Counted from the first letter of the stretch, positions 45,701 to 58,588 are shown. The stretch: DNA of 64,000 bases from Halictus rubicundus (GCF_050948215.1 NW_027488567.1:682001-746000), one strand, 5' to 3'. A program made the numbers and translations. Notes: generated from the letters alone by a model not told the origin.

Positions 45701-48700
45701 ATTGGATAGGATAGAGGATATTATAGGATAGTGGATAGGATAGGATAGCGGATAGGATAGGATGGAGTATACGATAGAATTGAGGATAGGATAGGGTTGA
45801 GGATAGGATATGATCGAGGATACGATACGATAGAGTATAGGATAGGATTAATGATAGGATAGGAAAGATTACAGGATAGGATACAGGATACGATATTATA
45901 GAGGATAGGATAGGATAGGATATAGGATAGGATAGGATAGGATAGGATAGAGGATTGGATAGGATAGAGGATAGGATAGGATAGAGGATAGGACAGGATA
46001 GAGGATAGGACAGGATAGAGGATAGGATAGGATAGAGGATAGGATAGGATAGAGGATAGGATAGGATAGAGGATAGGATAGGTCAGAGGATAGGATAGGA
46101 TACAGGATACGATATTATAGAGAATACGATATTATAGAGGATAGGATAGGATAGAGGATAGGATAGGATAAAGGATAGGATAGGATAGAGGATAGGATAG
46201 AGGATAGGATAGAGGATTGGATAGGATAGAGGATATTATAGGATAGAGGATAGGATAGGATAGCGGATAGGATACGGATAGAGGATAGGATAGGATAGAG
46301 GATAGGATAGAGGATAGGATAGAGGATTGGATAGGATAGAGGATATTATAGGATAGAGGATAGGATAGGATAGCGGATAGGATAGGATAGAGGATAGGAT
46401 AGGATAGAGGATAGGACAGGATAGAGGATAGGATAGGATAGAGGATAGGATAGGATAGAGGATAGGATAGGACAGAGGATAGGATAGGATACAGGATACG
46501 ATATTATAGAGGATACGATATTATAGAGGATAGGATAGGATAGAGGATAGGATAGGATAGAGGATAGGATAGGATAGAGGATAGGATAGGATAGATGATA
46601 TTATAGGAAAGAGGATAGGATATGATAGAGGATACGATATTATAGAGGATAGGATAGGGGATAACATAGGGGATTGGATAGGATAGAGGATAGGATAGGA
46701 TTGATGATAGGATAGGAAAGAGGACAGGATAGGATACAGGTTACGATATTATAGAGGATATGATATTATAGAGGATAGGATAGGATAGAGGATAGGATAG
46801 GATAGAGGATAGGATAGGATAGAGGATAGGATAGGATATAGGATAGGATAGGATAGAGGATAGGATAGGATAGAGGATAGGATAGGATAGATGATTGGAT
46901 AGGATAGAGGATACCAAAGGATAGAGGATAGGATAGGATTGAGGATAGGATAGGAAAGAGGACAGGATAGGATACAGGATCCGATATTATAGAGGATACG
47001 ATATTATAGAGGATACGATATTATAGAGGATAGGATAGGATAGAGGATAGGATAGGATAGATAGTAGGATAGGATAGAGGATAGGATACGGATAGAGGAT
47101 AGGATAGGATAGAGGATAGGATAGGATAGAGGATAGGATAGGATAGACTATAGGATAGGATAGAGGATAGGATAGGATAGCGGATAGGATAGGATAGAGG
47201 ATAGGATAGGATAGAGGATAGGATACGATATAGGATTGGATAGGATAGAGGATACCAAAGGATAGAGGATAGGATAGGAGTGAGGATAGGATAGGAAAGA
47301 GGACAGGATAGGATACAGGATACGATATTATAGAGGATATGATAGGATAGAGGATAGGATAGGATAGAGGATAGGATAGGATAGAGGATAGGATAGGACA
47401 GAGGATAGGATAGGATAGAGAATAGGATAGGATAGAGGATAGGGGATTGGATCGGATACAGGATAGGAGACGGTAGAGGATTGGATAGGATAGAGTATAT
47501 TATAGGATAGAGGATAGGATAGGATGGAGGATAGGATAGGATAGAGGATAGGATAGGATAGAGGATAGGATAGGATAGAGGATAGGATAGGATATAGGAT
47601 AGGATAGCATAGAGGATAGGATAGGATAGAGGATAGGATAGGATACAGGATACGATATTATAGAGGATACGATATTATAGAGGATAGGATAGGATAGAGG
47701 ATAGGATAGAGGATAGGATAGAGGATTGGATAGGATAGAGGATATTATAAGATAGAGGATAGGATAGGATAGCGGATAGGATACGGATAGAGGATAGGAT
47801 AGGATAGAGGATAGGATAGAGGATAGGATAGAGGATTGGATAGGATAGAGGATATTATAGGATAGAGGATAGGATAGGATAGCGGATAGGATAGGATGGA
47901 GTATAGGATATAATTGGGGATAGGATAGGGTTGAGGATAGGATAGGAAAGAGGTCAGGATAGGATAGAGGATAGGATAGGATAGAGGATAGGATAGGATA
48001 GAGGATAGGATAGGATATAGGATAGGAGAAGATAGAGGATAGGATAGGATAGAGGATAGGATACGATAGAGGATAGGATAGAGAATAGGATAGGATAGAG
48101 GATAGGGGATTGGATCGGATACAGGATAGGAGACGGTAGAGGATTGGATAGGATAGAGGATATTATAGGATAGAGGATAGGATAGGATGGAGGATAGGAT
48201 AGGATAGAGGATAGGATAGGATAGAGGATAGGGTAGGATAGAGGATAGGATAGAGGATAGGTTAGAGGATTGGATAGGATAGAGGATATTATAGGATAGA
48301 GGATAGGATAGGATAGCGGATAGGATAGTATGGAGTATACGATAGAATTGAGGACAGGATAGGGTTGAGGATAGGATAGGATAGAGGATAGGAGAAGATA
48401 GAGGATAGGATAGGATAGAGGATAGGATACGATGGAGGATAGGATAGTGAATAGCATAGGATAGAGGATAGGGGATTGGATCGGATACAGGATAGGGGAC
48501 GGTAGAGGATTGGATAGGATAGAGGATATTATAGGATAGAGGATAGGATAGGATGGAGGATAGGATAGGATAGAGGATAAGATAGGATAGAGGATAACAT
48601 AGGGGATTGGATAGGATAGAGGATAGGAGACGATAGAGGATAGGATAGGATTAATGATAGGATAGGAAAGATTACAGGATAGGATACAGGATACGATATT

Positions 48701-50100
48701 ATAGAGGATAGGATAGGATAGAGGATAGGATAGGATAGAGGATAGGATAGGATAGAGGATAGGATAGGATAGAGGATAGGATAGGATAGAGGATAGGATA
48801 GGATAGGATAGAGGATAGGATAGGATAGAGGATAGGATAGGATAGAGGATAGGATAGGATAGAGGATAGGATAGGATATAGGATAGGATAGGATAGGATA
48901 GGATAGGATAGAGGATTGAATAGGATGGAGGATAGGATAGGATAGAGGATAGGACAGGATAGAGGATAGGATAGGATAGAGGATAGGATAGAGGATAGGA
49001 TAGGATAGAGGATAGGATAGGACAGAGGATAGGATAGGATACAGGATACGATATTATAGAGAATACGATATTATAGAGGATAGGATAGGATAGAGGATAG
49101 GATAGGATAAAGGATAGGATAGGATAGAGGATAGGATAGAGGATAGGATAGAGGATTGGATAGGATAGAGGATATTATAGGATAGAGGATAGGATAGGAT
49201 AGCGGATAGGATACGGATAGATGATAGGATAGGATAGAGGATAGGATAGAGGATAGGATAGAGGATTGGATAGGATAGAGGATATTATAGGATAGAGGAT
49301 AGGATAGGATAGCGGATAGGATAGGATGGAGTATAGGATAGAATTGAGGATAGGATAGGGTTGAGGATAGGATAGGAAAGAGGACAGGATAGGATAGAGG
49401 ATAGGATAGGATAGAGGATAGGATAGGATAGAGTATAGGATAGGATATAGGATAGGATAGCATAGAGGATAGGATAGGATAGAGGATAGGATAGGATAGA
49501 GGATTGGATAGGATAGAGGATAGGATAGGTCAGAGGATGGGATAGGATAGAGGATATGATAGGATAGAGGATAGGATACGATAGAGGATAGGATAGAGGA
49601 TAGGATAGAGTATTGGATAGGATAGAGGATATTATAGGATAGTGGATAGGATAGGATAGCGGATAGGATAGGATGGAGTATACGATAGAATTGAGGATAG
49701 GATAGGGTTGAGGATAGGATATGATCGAGGATACGATACGATAGAGTATAGGATAGGATTAATGATAGGATAGGAAAGATTACAGGATAGGATACAGGAT
49801 ACGATATTATAGAGGATAGGATAGGATGGGATATAGGATAGGATAGGATAGGATAGGATAGAGGATTGGATAGGATAGAGGATAGGATAGGATAGAGGAT
49901 AGGACAGGATAGAGGATAGGACAGGATAGAGGATAGGATAGGATAGAGGATAGGATAGGATAGAGGATAGGATAGGATAGAGGATAGGATAGGACAGAGG
50001 ATAGGATAGGATACAGGATACGATATTATAGAGAATACGATATTATAGAGGATAGGATAGGATAGAGGATAGGATAGAGGATTGGATAGGATAGAGGATA
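42800..50100. repeat. Dispersed satellite block in three copies (offsets 2646 and 3911 bp)
   Basis: A block with CAGAGGATGGGATAGG, GATATGATAGG, GAGTATTGG, GATATGATCGAGG, GATTAATGATAGG and AAAGATTACAGG followed by a pure pentamer run occurs near 42.8-43.5, 45.45-46.1 and 49.36-50.05 kb. The CAGAGGATGGG landmark starts at 42974, 45620 and 49531. The third copy, and a site near 46.08 kb, carry GGTCAGAGG in place of GGACAGAGG. Confidence 0.75.
46600..47950. repeat. Duplicated satellite block, copy 1 (partner near 51.4-52.95 kb)
   Basis: The block includes TATGATAGAGG, GGGGATAACATAGGGG, CCAAAGG, GGATCCGATATTATAGAGG, GATAGATAGTAGG, a second CCAAAGG, GGAGTGAGG and ATATAATTGGGG. The partner lies 4827 bp away at the first CCAAAGG word and 4963 bp away at the second. 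Confidence 0.75.
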
Positions 50101-51429
50101 TTATAGGATAGAGGATAGGATAGGATAGCGGATAGGATACGGATAGAGGATAGGATAGGATAGAGGATAGGATAGAGGATAGGATAGAGGATTGGATAGG
50201 ATAGAGGATATTATAGGATAGAGGATAGGATAGGATAGCGGATAGGATAGGATGGAGTATAGGATAGAATTGGGGATAGGATAGGGTTGAGGATAGGATA
50301 GGAAAGAGGACAGGATAGGATAGAGGATAGGATAGGATAGAGGATAGGATAGGATAGAGGATAGGATAGGATATATGATAGGATAGCATAGAGGATAGGA
50401 TAGGATAGAGGATAGGATAGGATAGAGGATTGGATAGGATAGAGGATAGGATAGGACAGAGGATAGGATAGGATAGAGGATATGATAGGATAGAGGATAG
50501 GATACGATAGAGGATAGGATAGAGGATATTATAGGATAGTGGATAGGATAGGATAGCGGATAGGATAGGATTTAGTATACGATAGAATTGAGGATAGGAT
50601 AGGGTTGAGGATAGGATATGATCGAGGATACGATACGATAGAGTATAGGATAGAGAATAGGATAGGATAGACGATACGATACGATAGAGGATAGGATATA
50701 GAATAGGATAGGATAGTGGATATTATAGGATAGAGGATAGGATAGTATAGAGGATTGGATAGGATAGAGGATAGGATAGGATAGAGGATAGGATAGGATA
50801 TAGGATAGGATAGGATAGGATAGGATAGAGGACTGGATAGGATAGAGGATAGGATAGGATAGAGGATAGGACAGGATAGAGGATAGGATAGGATAGAGGA
50901 TAGGATAGGATAGAGGATAGGATAGGACAGAGGATAGGATAGGATACAGGATACGATATTATAGAGGATACGATATTATAGAGGATAGGATAGGATAGAG
51001 GATAGGATAGGATAAAGGATAGGATAGGATAGAGGATAGGATAGAGGATTGGATAGGATAGAGGATATTATAGGATAGAGGATAGGATAGGATAGCGGAT
51101 AGGATACGGATAGAGGATAGGATAGGATAGAGGATAGGATAGGATAGAGGATAGGATAGGATAGAGGATAGGATAGAGGATAGGATAGAGGATAGGATAG
51201 AGGATTGGATATTATAGAGGATATTATAGGATAGAGGATAGGATAGGATAGCGGATAGGATAGGATGGAGTATAGGGTAGAATTGAGTATAGGATAGGGT
51301 TGAGGATAGGATAGGAAAGAGGACAGGATAGGATAGAGGATAGGATAGGATAGAGGATAGGATAGGATAGAGGATATGTTAGGATAGAGGATAGGATAGG
51401 ATAGAGGATAGGATAGGATAGATGATATT

Positions 51430-52950
51430 ATAGGATAGAGGATAGGATATGATAGAGGATACGATATTATAGAGGATAGGAGAGGGGATAACATAGGGGA
51501 TTGGATAGGATAGAGGATAGGATAGGATTGATGATAGGATAGGAAAGAGGACAGGATAGGATACAGGATTCGATATTATAGAGGATATGATATTATAGAG
51601 GATAGGATAGGATAGAGGATAGGATAGGATAGAGGATAGGATAGGATAGAGGATAGGATAGGATATAGGATAGGATAGGATAGAGGATAGGATAGGATAG
51701 AGGATAGGATAGGATAGATGATTGGATAGGATAGAGGATACCAAAGGATAGAGGATAGGATAGGATTGAGGATAGGATAGGAAAGAGGACAGGATAGGAT
51801 ACAGGATCCGATATTATAGAGGATACGATATTATAGAGGATACGATATTATAGAGGATACGATATTATAGAGGATAGGATAGGATAGAGGATAGTATAGG
51901 ATAGAGGATAGGATAGGACAGAGGATAGGATAGGATAGATAGTAGGATAGGATAGAGGATAGGATACGGATAGAGGATAGGATAGGATAGAGGATAGGAT
52001 AGGATAGAGGATAGGATAGGATAGAGGATAGGATAGGATAGAGGATAGGATAGGATAGAGGATAGGATAGGATAGAGGATAGGATAGGATAGAGGATAGG
52101 ATAGGATAGAGGATAGGATAGGATAGAGGATAGGATAGGATAGAGGATAGGATAGGATAGAGGATAGGATAGGATAGAGGATAGGATACGATATAGGATT
52201 GGATAGGATAGAGGATACCAAAGGATAGAGGATAGGATAGGAGTGAGGATAGGATAGGAAAGAGGACAGGATAGGATACAGGATACGATATTATAGAGGA
52301 TATGATAGGATAGAGGATAGGATAGGATAGAGGATAGGATAGGATAGAGGATAGGATAGGACAGAGGATAGGATAGGATAGAGAATAGGATAGGATAGAG
52401 GATAGGGGATTGGATCGGATACAGGATAGGAGACGGTAGAGGATTGGATAGGATAGAGTATATTATAGGATAGAGGATAGGATAGGATGGAGGATAGGAT
52501 AGGATAGAGGATAGGATAGGATAGAGGATAGGATAGGATATAGGATAGGATAGCATAGAGGATAGGATAGGATAGAGGATAGGATAGGATACAGGATACG
52601 ATATTATAGAGGATACGATATTATAGAGGATAGGATAGGATAGAGGATAGGATAGAGGATTGGATAGGATAGAGGATATTATAAGATAGAGGATAGGATA
52701 GGATAGCGGATAGGATACGGATAGAGGATAGGATAGGATAGAGGATAGGATAGAGGATAGGATAGAGGATTGGATAGGATAGAGGATATTATAGGATAGA
52801 GGATAGGATAGGATAGCGGATAGGATAGGATGGAGTATAGGATATAATTGGGGATAGGATAGGGTTGAGGATAGGATAGGAAAGAGGACAGGATAGGATA
52901 GAGGATAGGATAGGATAGAGGATAGGATAGGATAGAGGATAGGATAGAGG
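51430..52950. repeat. Duplicated satellite block, copy 2, expanded by eight units
   Basis: The same ordered variants are present as at 46.6-47.95 kb. The distance between the two CCAAAGG words (51740 and 52217) is 136 bp longer than in the partner, which is exactly eight 17-bp units. The run of twelve perfect units at 51973-52176 lies in that interval, so net growth in whole units is the simplest reading. Confidence 0.78.
51973..52176. repeat. Twelve consecutive perfect 17-bp satellite units
   Basis: From 51973 the unit GAGGATAGGATAGGATA repeats exactly twelve times without a mismatch, between a GATACGG variant on the left and a GATACGATATAGG variant on the right. This run defines the consensus. 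The related block near 47.1-47.25 kb lacks this stretch of homogeneous units, which suggests recent local expansion. Confidence 0.9.
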
Positions 52951-55819
52951 ATAGGATAGAGTATTGGATAGGATAGAGGATATTATAGGATAGTGGATAG
53001 GATAGGATAGCGGATAGGATAGGATTTAGTATACGATAGAATTGAGGATAGGATAGGGTTGAGGATAGGATATGATCGAGGATACGATACGATAGAGTAT
53101 AGGATAGAGAATAGGATAGGATAGAGGATACGATACGATAGAGGATAGGATAGAGAATAGGATAGGATAGAGGATATTATAGGATAGAGGATAGGATAGT
53201 ATAGAGGATTGGATAGGATAGAGGATAGGATAGGACAGAGGATAGGATAGGATACAGGATACGATATTATAGAGGATACGATATTATAGAGGATAGGATA
53301 GGATAGAGGATAGGATAGGATAAAGGATAGGATAGGATAGAGGATAGGATAGAGGATTGGATAGGATAGAGGATATTATAGGATAGAGGATAGGATAGGA
53401 TAGCGGATAGGATACGGATAGAGGATAGGATAGGATAGAGGATAGGATAGGATAGAGGATAGGATAGGATAGATGATATTATAGGAAAGAGGATAGGATA
53501 TGATAGAGGATACGATATTATAGAGGATAGGATAGGATAGAGGATAGGATAGGATAGAGGATAGGATAGGATAGAGGATAGGATAGGATAGAGGATAGGA
53601 TAGGATAGGGGATAGGATAGGATGGAGGATAGGATAGGATAGAGGATAAGATAGGATAGAGCATAACATAGGGGATTGGATAGGATAGAGGATAGGAGAC
53701 GATAGAGGATAGGATAGGATTGATGATAGGATAGGAAAGATTACAGGATAGGATACAGGATACGATATTATAGAGGATAGGATAGGATAGAGGATATTAT
53801 AGGATAGAGGATAGGATAGGATAGCGGATAGGATAGGATGGAGTATAGGATAGAATTGGGGATAGGATAGGGTTGAGGATAGGATAGGAAAGAGGACAGG
53901 ATAGGATAGAGGATAGGATAGGATAGAGGATAGGATAGGATAGAGGATAGGATAGGATATAGGATAGGATAGCATAGAGGATAGGATAGGATAGAGGATA
54001 GGATAGGATACAGGATACGATATTATAGAGGACACGATATTGTAGAGGATAGGATAGGATAGAGGATAGGATAGAGGATAGGATAGAGGATAGGATAGAG
54101 GATATTATAAGATAGAGGATAGGATAGGATAGCGGATAGGATACGGATAGAGGATAGGATAGGATAGAGGATAGGATAGAGGATAGGATAGAGGATTGGA
54201 TAGGATAGAGGATATTATAGGATAGTGGATATTATAGGATAGAGGATAGGATAGGATAGCGGATAGGATAGGATGGAGTATAGGATATAATTGGGGATAG
54301 GATAGGGTTGAGGATAGGATAGGAAAGAGGACAGGATAGGATAGAGGATAGGATAGGATAGAGGATAGGATAGGATAGAGGATAGGATAGGATATAGGAT
54401 AGGATAGCATAGAGACTAGGATAGGATAGAGGATAGGATAGGATATAGGATTGGATAGGATAGAGGATAGGATAGGACAGAGGATAGGATAGGATAGAGG
54501 ATATGATAGGATAGAGGATAGGATACGATAGAGGATAGGATAGAGGATAGGATAGAGTATTGGATAGGATAGAGGATATTATAGTATAGTGGATAGGATA
54601 GGATAGCGGATAGGATAGGATTTAGTATACGATAGAATTGAGGATAGGATAGGGTTGAGGATAGGATATGATCGAGGATACGATACGATAGAGTATAGGA
54701 TAGAGAATAGGATAGGATAGAGGATACGATACGATAGAGGATAGGATAGAGAATAGGGTAGGATAGAGGATATTATAGGATAGAGGATAGGATAGTATAG
54801 AGGATTGGATAGGATAGAGGATAGGATAGGATAGAGGATAGGATAGGATATAGGATAGGATAGGATAGGATAGGATAGAGGACTGGATAGGATAGAGGAT
54901 AGGATAAGATAGAGGATAGGATAAGATAGAGGATAGGACAGGATAGAGGATAGGATAGGATAGAGGATAGGATAGGATAGAGGATAGGATAGGATAGAGG
55001 ATAGGATAGGACAGAGGATAGGATAGGATACAGGATACGATATTATAGAGGATACGATATTATAGAGGATAGGATAGGATAGAGGATAGGATAGGATAAA
55101 GGATAGGATAGGATAGAGGATAGGATAGAGGATTGGATAGGATAGAGGATATTATAGGATAGAGGATAGGATAGGATAGCGGATAGGATACGGATAGAGG
55201 ATAGGATAGGATAGAGGATAGGATAGAGGATAGGATAGAGGATAGGATAGAGGATAGGATAGAGGATTGGATATTATAGAGGATATTATAGGATAGAGGA
55301 TAGGATAGGATAGCGGATAGGATAGGATGGAGTATAGGATAGAATTGAGGATAGGATAGGGTTGAGGATACGATAGGAAAGAGGACAGGATAGGATAGAG
55401 GATAGGATAGAGGATAGGATAGGACAGAGGATAGGATAGGATAGAGAATAGGATAGGATAGAGGATAGGGGATTGGATCGGATACAGGATAGGAGACGGT
55501 AGAGGATTGGATAGGATAGAGTATATAATAGGATAGAGGATAGGATAGGATGGAGGCTAGGATAGGATAGAGGATAAGATAGCATAGAGGATAACATAGG
55601 GGATTGGATAGGATAGAGGATAGGAGACGGTAGAGAATTGGATAGGATAGAGGATATTATAGGATAGGGGATAGGATAGGATGGAGGATAGGATTGGATA
55701 GAGGATAAGATAGGATAGACGATAACATAGGGGATTGGATAGGATAGAGGATAGGAGACGATAGAGGATAGGATAGGATTGATGATAGGATAGGAAAGAT
55801 TACAGGATAGGATAGAGGA

Positions 55820-56680
55820 TACGATATTATAGAGGATAGGATAGGATAGAGGATAGGATAGGATAGAGGATAGGATAGGATAGAGGATAGGATAGGATAG
55901 AGGATAGGATAGGATAGAGGATAGGATAGGATAGAGGATAGGATAGGATAGAGGATAGGATAGGATAGAGGATAGGATAGGATATAGGATAGGATAGGAT
56001 AGAGGATAGGATAGGATAGATGATAGGATAGGATAGAGGATTGGATAGGATAGAGGATACCATAGGATAGTGGATAGGATAGGATTGAGGATAGGATAGT
56101 AAAGAGGACAGGATAGGATAGAGGATAGGATAGGATAGAGGATAGGATAGGATAGAGGATAGGATAGAGGATAGGATAGAGGATTGGATAGGATAGCGGA
56201 TATTATAGGATAGAGGATAGGATAGGATAGAGGATTGGATAGGATAGAGGATATTATAGGATAGAGGATAGGATAGGATAGCGGATAGGATAGTATGGAG
56301 TATACGATAGAATTGAGGATAGGATAGGGTTGGGGATAGGATAGGAAAGATTACAGGATAGGATACAGGATACGATATTATAGAGGATAGGATAGGATAG
56401 AGGATAGGATAGGATAGAGGATAGGATAGGATAGAGGATAGGATAGGATAGAGGATAGGATAGGATAGATGATAGGATAGGATAGAGGATAGGATAGGAT
56501 AGAGGATAGGATAGGATAGAGGATAGGATAGGATATAGGATAGGATAGGATAGAGGATAGGATAGGATAGATGATAGGATAGGATAGAGGATTGGATAGG
56601 ATAGAGGATACCATAGGATAGTGGATAGGATAGGATTGAGGATAGGATAGTAAAGAGGACAGGATAGGATAGAGGATAGG
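55820..56680. repeat. Tandem duplication, 551-bp offset
   Basis: A block of plain units ending with GATTGGATAGGATAGAGG, ACCATAGGATAGTGG and AGTAAAGAGGACAGG lies at about 55.82-56.12 kb and again 551 bp later. Between the copies is a GCGGATAGGATAGTATGG / GGGTTGGGG segment. Confidence 0.8.
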
Positions 56681-58506
56681 ATAGGATAGAGGATAGGATA
56701 CGGATAGAGGATAGGATAGAGGATAGGATAGAGGATTGGATAGGATAGAGGATATTATATGATAGAGGATAGGATAGGATAGCGGATAGGATAGTATGGA
56801 GTATACGATAGAATTGAGGATAGGATAGGGTTGAGGATAGGATAGGATAGAGGATAGGATAGAGAATAGGATAGGATAGAGGATAGGGGATTGGATCGGA
56901 TACAGGATAGGAGACGGTAGAGGATTTTATAGGATAGAGTATATTATAGGATAGAGGATAGGATAGGATGGAGGATAGGATAGGATAGAGGATAAGATAG
57001 GATAGAGGATAACATAGGGGATTGGATAGGATAGAGGATAGGAGACGGTAGAGGATAGGATAGAATAGAGGATAGGATAGAGGATAGGATAGAGGATTGG
57101 ATAGAGGATTGGATAGGATAGAGGATATTATAGGATAGAGGATAGGATAGAATAGCGGATAGGATAGTATGGAGTATACGATTGAATTGAGGATATTGTA
57201 GGATAGGGGATAGGATAGGATAGTGGATAGGATAGTATGGAGTATACGATAGAATTGAGGATAGGATAGGGTTGAGGATAGGATAGGATAGAGGATAGGA
57301 AAAGATAGAGGATAGGATAGGATAGAGGATAAGATAGGATAGAGGATAACATAGGGGATTGGATAGGATAGAGGATAGGAGACGATAGAGGATAGGATAG
57401 GATTAATGATAGGATAGGAAAGATTACAGGATAGGATACAGGATACGATATTATAGAGGATAGGATAGGATAGGATATAGGATAGGATAGGATAGAGGAT
57501 AGGATAGAGGATAGGATAGAGGATAGGATAGAGGATAGGATAGGATAGAGGATAGGATAGGACAGAGGATAGGATAGGATACAGGATACGATGTTATAGA
57601 GAATACGATATTATAGAGGATAGGATAGGATAGAGGAAAGGATAGGATAGAGGATAGGATAGGATAGAGGATAGGACAGGATAGAGGATAGGATAGGATA
57701 GAGGATAGGATAGAGGATAGGATAGGATAGAGGATAGGACAGGATAGAGGATAGGATAGGATAGAGGATAGGATAGAGGATAGGATAGGATAAAGGATAG
57801 GATAGGATAGAGGATAGGATAGAGGATAGGATAGAGGATTGGATAGGATAGAGGATATTATAGGATAGAGGATAGGATAGGATAGCGGATAGGATACGGA
57901 TAGATGATAGGATAGGATAGAGGATAGGATAGAGGATAGGATAGAGGATTGGATAGGATAGAGGATATTATAGGATAGAGGATAGGATAGGATAGCGGAT
58001 AGGATAGGATGGAGTATAGGATAGAATTGAGGATAGGATAGGGTTGAGGATAGGATAGGATAGAGGATAACATAGGGGATTGGATAGGATAGAGGATAGG
58101 ATAGGATAGAGGATAGGATAGGATATAGGATAGGATAGCATAGAGGATAGGATAGGATAGAGGATAGGATAGGATAGAGGATTGGATAGGATAGAGGATA
58201 GGATAGGACAGAGGATAGGATAGGATAGAGGATATGATAGGATAGAGGATAGGATACGATAGAGGATAGGATAGATGATAGGATAGGATAGAGGATTGGA
58301 TAGGATAGAGGATACCATAGGATAGAGGATAGGATAGGATTGAGGATAGGATAGTAAAGAGGACAGGATAGGATACAGGATACGATATTATAGAGGATAG
58401 GATAGGATATAGGATAGGATAGGATAGATGATAGGATAGGATAGAGGATAGGATACGGATAGAGGATAGGATAGAATAGAGGATAGGATAGAGGATAGGA
58501 TAACAT

Positions 58507-58588
58507 CGCCAGTTGGCCGAGCGGTTAAGGTGTCGGAATACGGAGCGGAAACGCTGGGTTCGAATCCCGTCGAGGGTAAAGTTTTTTT
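58507..58588 (+). ncRNA. tRNA-like sequence with Pol III box A, box B and T-run
   Basis: Box A (TGGCCGAGCGG, 58514-58524) and box B (GGTTCGAATCC, 58557-58567) match the Pol III consensus at every position, 32 bases apart. A run of seven T at 58582-58588 could end Pol III transcription. The D-arm wording is of the Ser/Leu (class II) type, and AGCG-GAAA-CGCT (58544-58555) could be its variable arm. It is unlikely to be a working tRNA. Only about 12 bases remain for the anticodon arm and they do not pair, and the expected acceptor halves (58507-58513 and 58571-58577) are not complementary. The first base of the tRNA-like frame coincides with the end of the satellite, so it seems to be the element's own 5' end. 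It may be an internal promoter or a captured pseudo-tRNA. Confidence 0.6.

Larger units (their letters stand above)
1..58506. repeat. Satellite array built on GGATA; main unit 17 bp
   Basis: The whole stretch is a tandem array with no unique sequence that I can find. The commonest unit is GAGGATAGGATAGGATA, that is GA plus three GGATA pentamers. Shorter 12-bp units (GA plus two pentamers) and 7-bp units occur, as do pure pentamer runs. Variation is mostly single-base change within the unit, so the 17-bp register is often kept. The + strand is G- and A-rich; C appears only in variant words such as GATACG, GCATAG, ACAGG and AACATAGGGG. The array holds no rRNA, no promoter I can recognise and no credible gene. 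Long reverse-strand open frames are composition artefacts: 17 is not a multiple of three, so each reverse frame cycles through the same 17-residue Ser/Tyr/Pro/Leu/Ile pattern. The left end lies outside the window, so the array is longer than seen here. Confidence 0.97.

Noticed and set aside
49175..50389. Reverse-strand open frame of 404 codons, and dozens of similar ones across 139-58506
   Set aside because: They encode only cyclic Ser/Tyr/Pro/Leu/Ile patterns dictated by the repeat, occur in several frames at once and have no domain. They are open because TATCC repeats seldom contain stop codons.
57451..58506. Reverse-strand open frame of 351 codons next to the retrotransposon
   Set aside because: Same low-complexity artefact; its start codon is just the complement of the CAT at the satellite/element junction.
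1..58506. CRISPR array
   Set aside because: There are no unique spacers between repeats; units are contiguous and the context is eukaryotic.
1..58506. Canonical insect telomere (TTAGG)n
   Set aside because: TTAGG occurs only as isolated variants (for example GTTAGGATAG words), never in tandem; the dominant pentamer is ATAGG.
58507..58588. Functional tRNA-Ser or tRNA-Leu gene
   Set aside because: Box A and box B are perfect, but the acceptor stem does not pair and there is no room for a 17-base anticodon arm.
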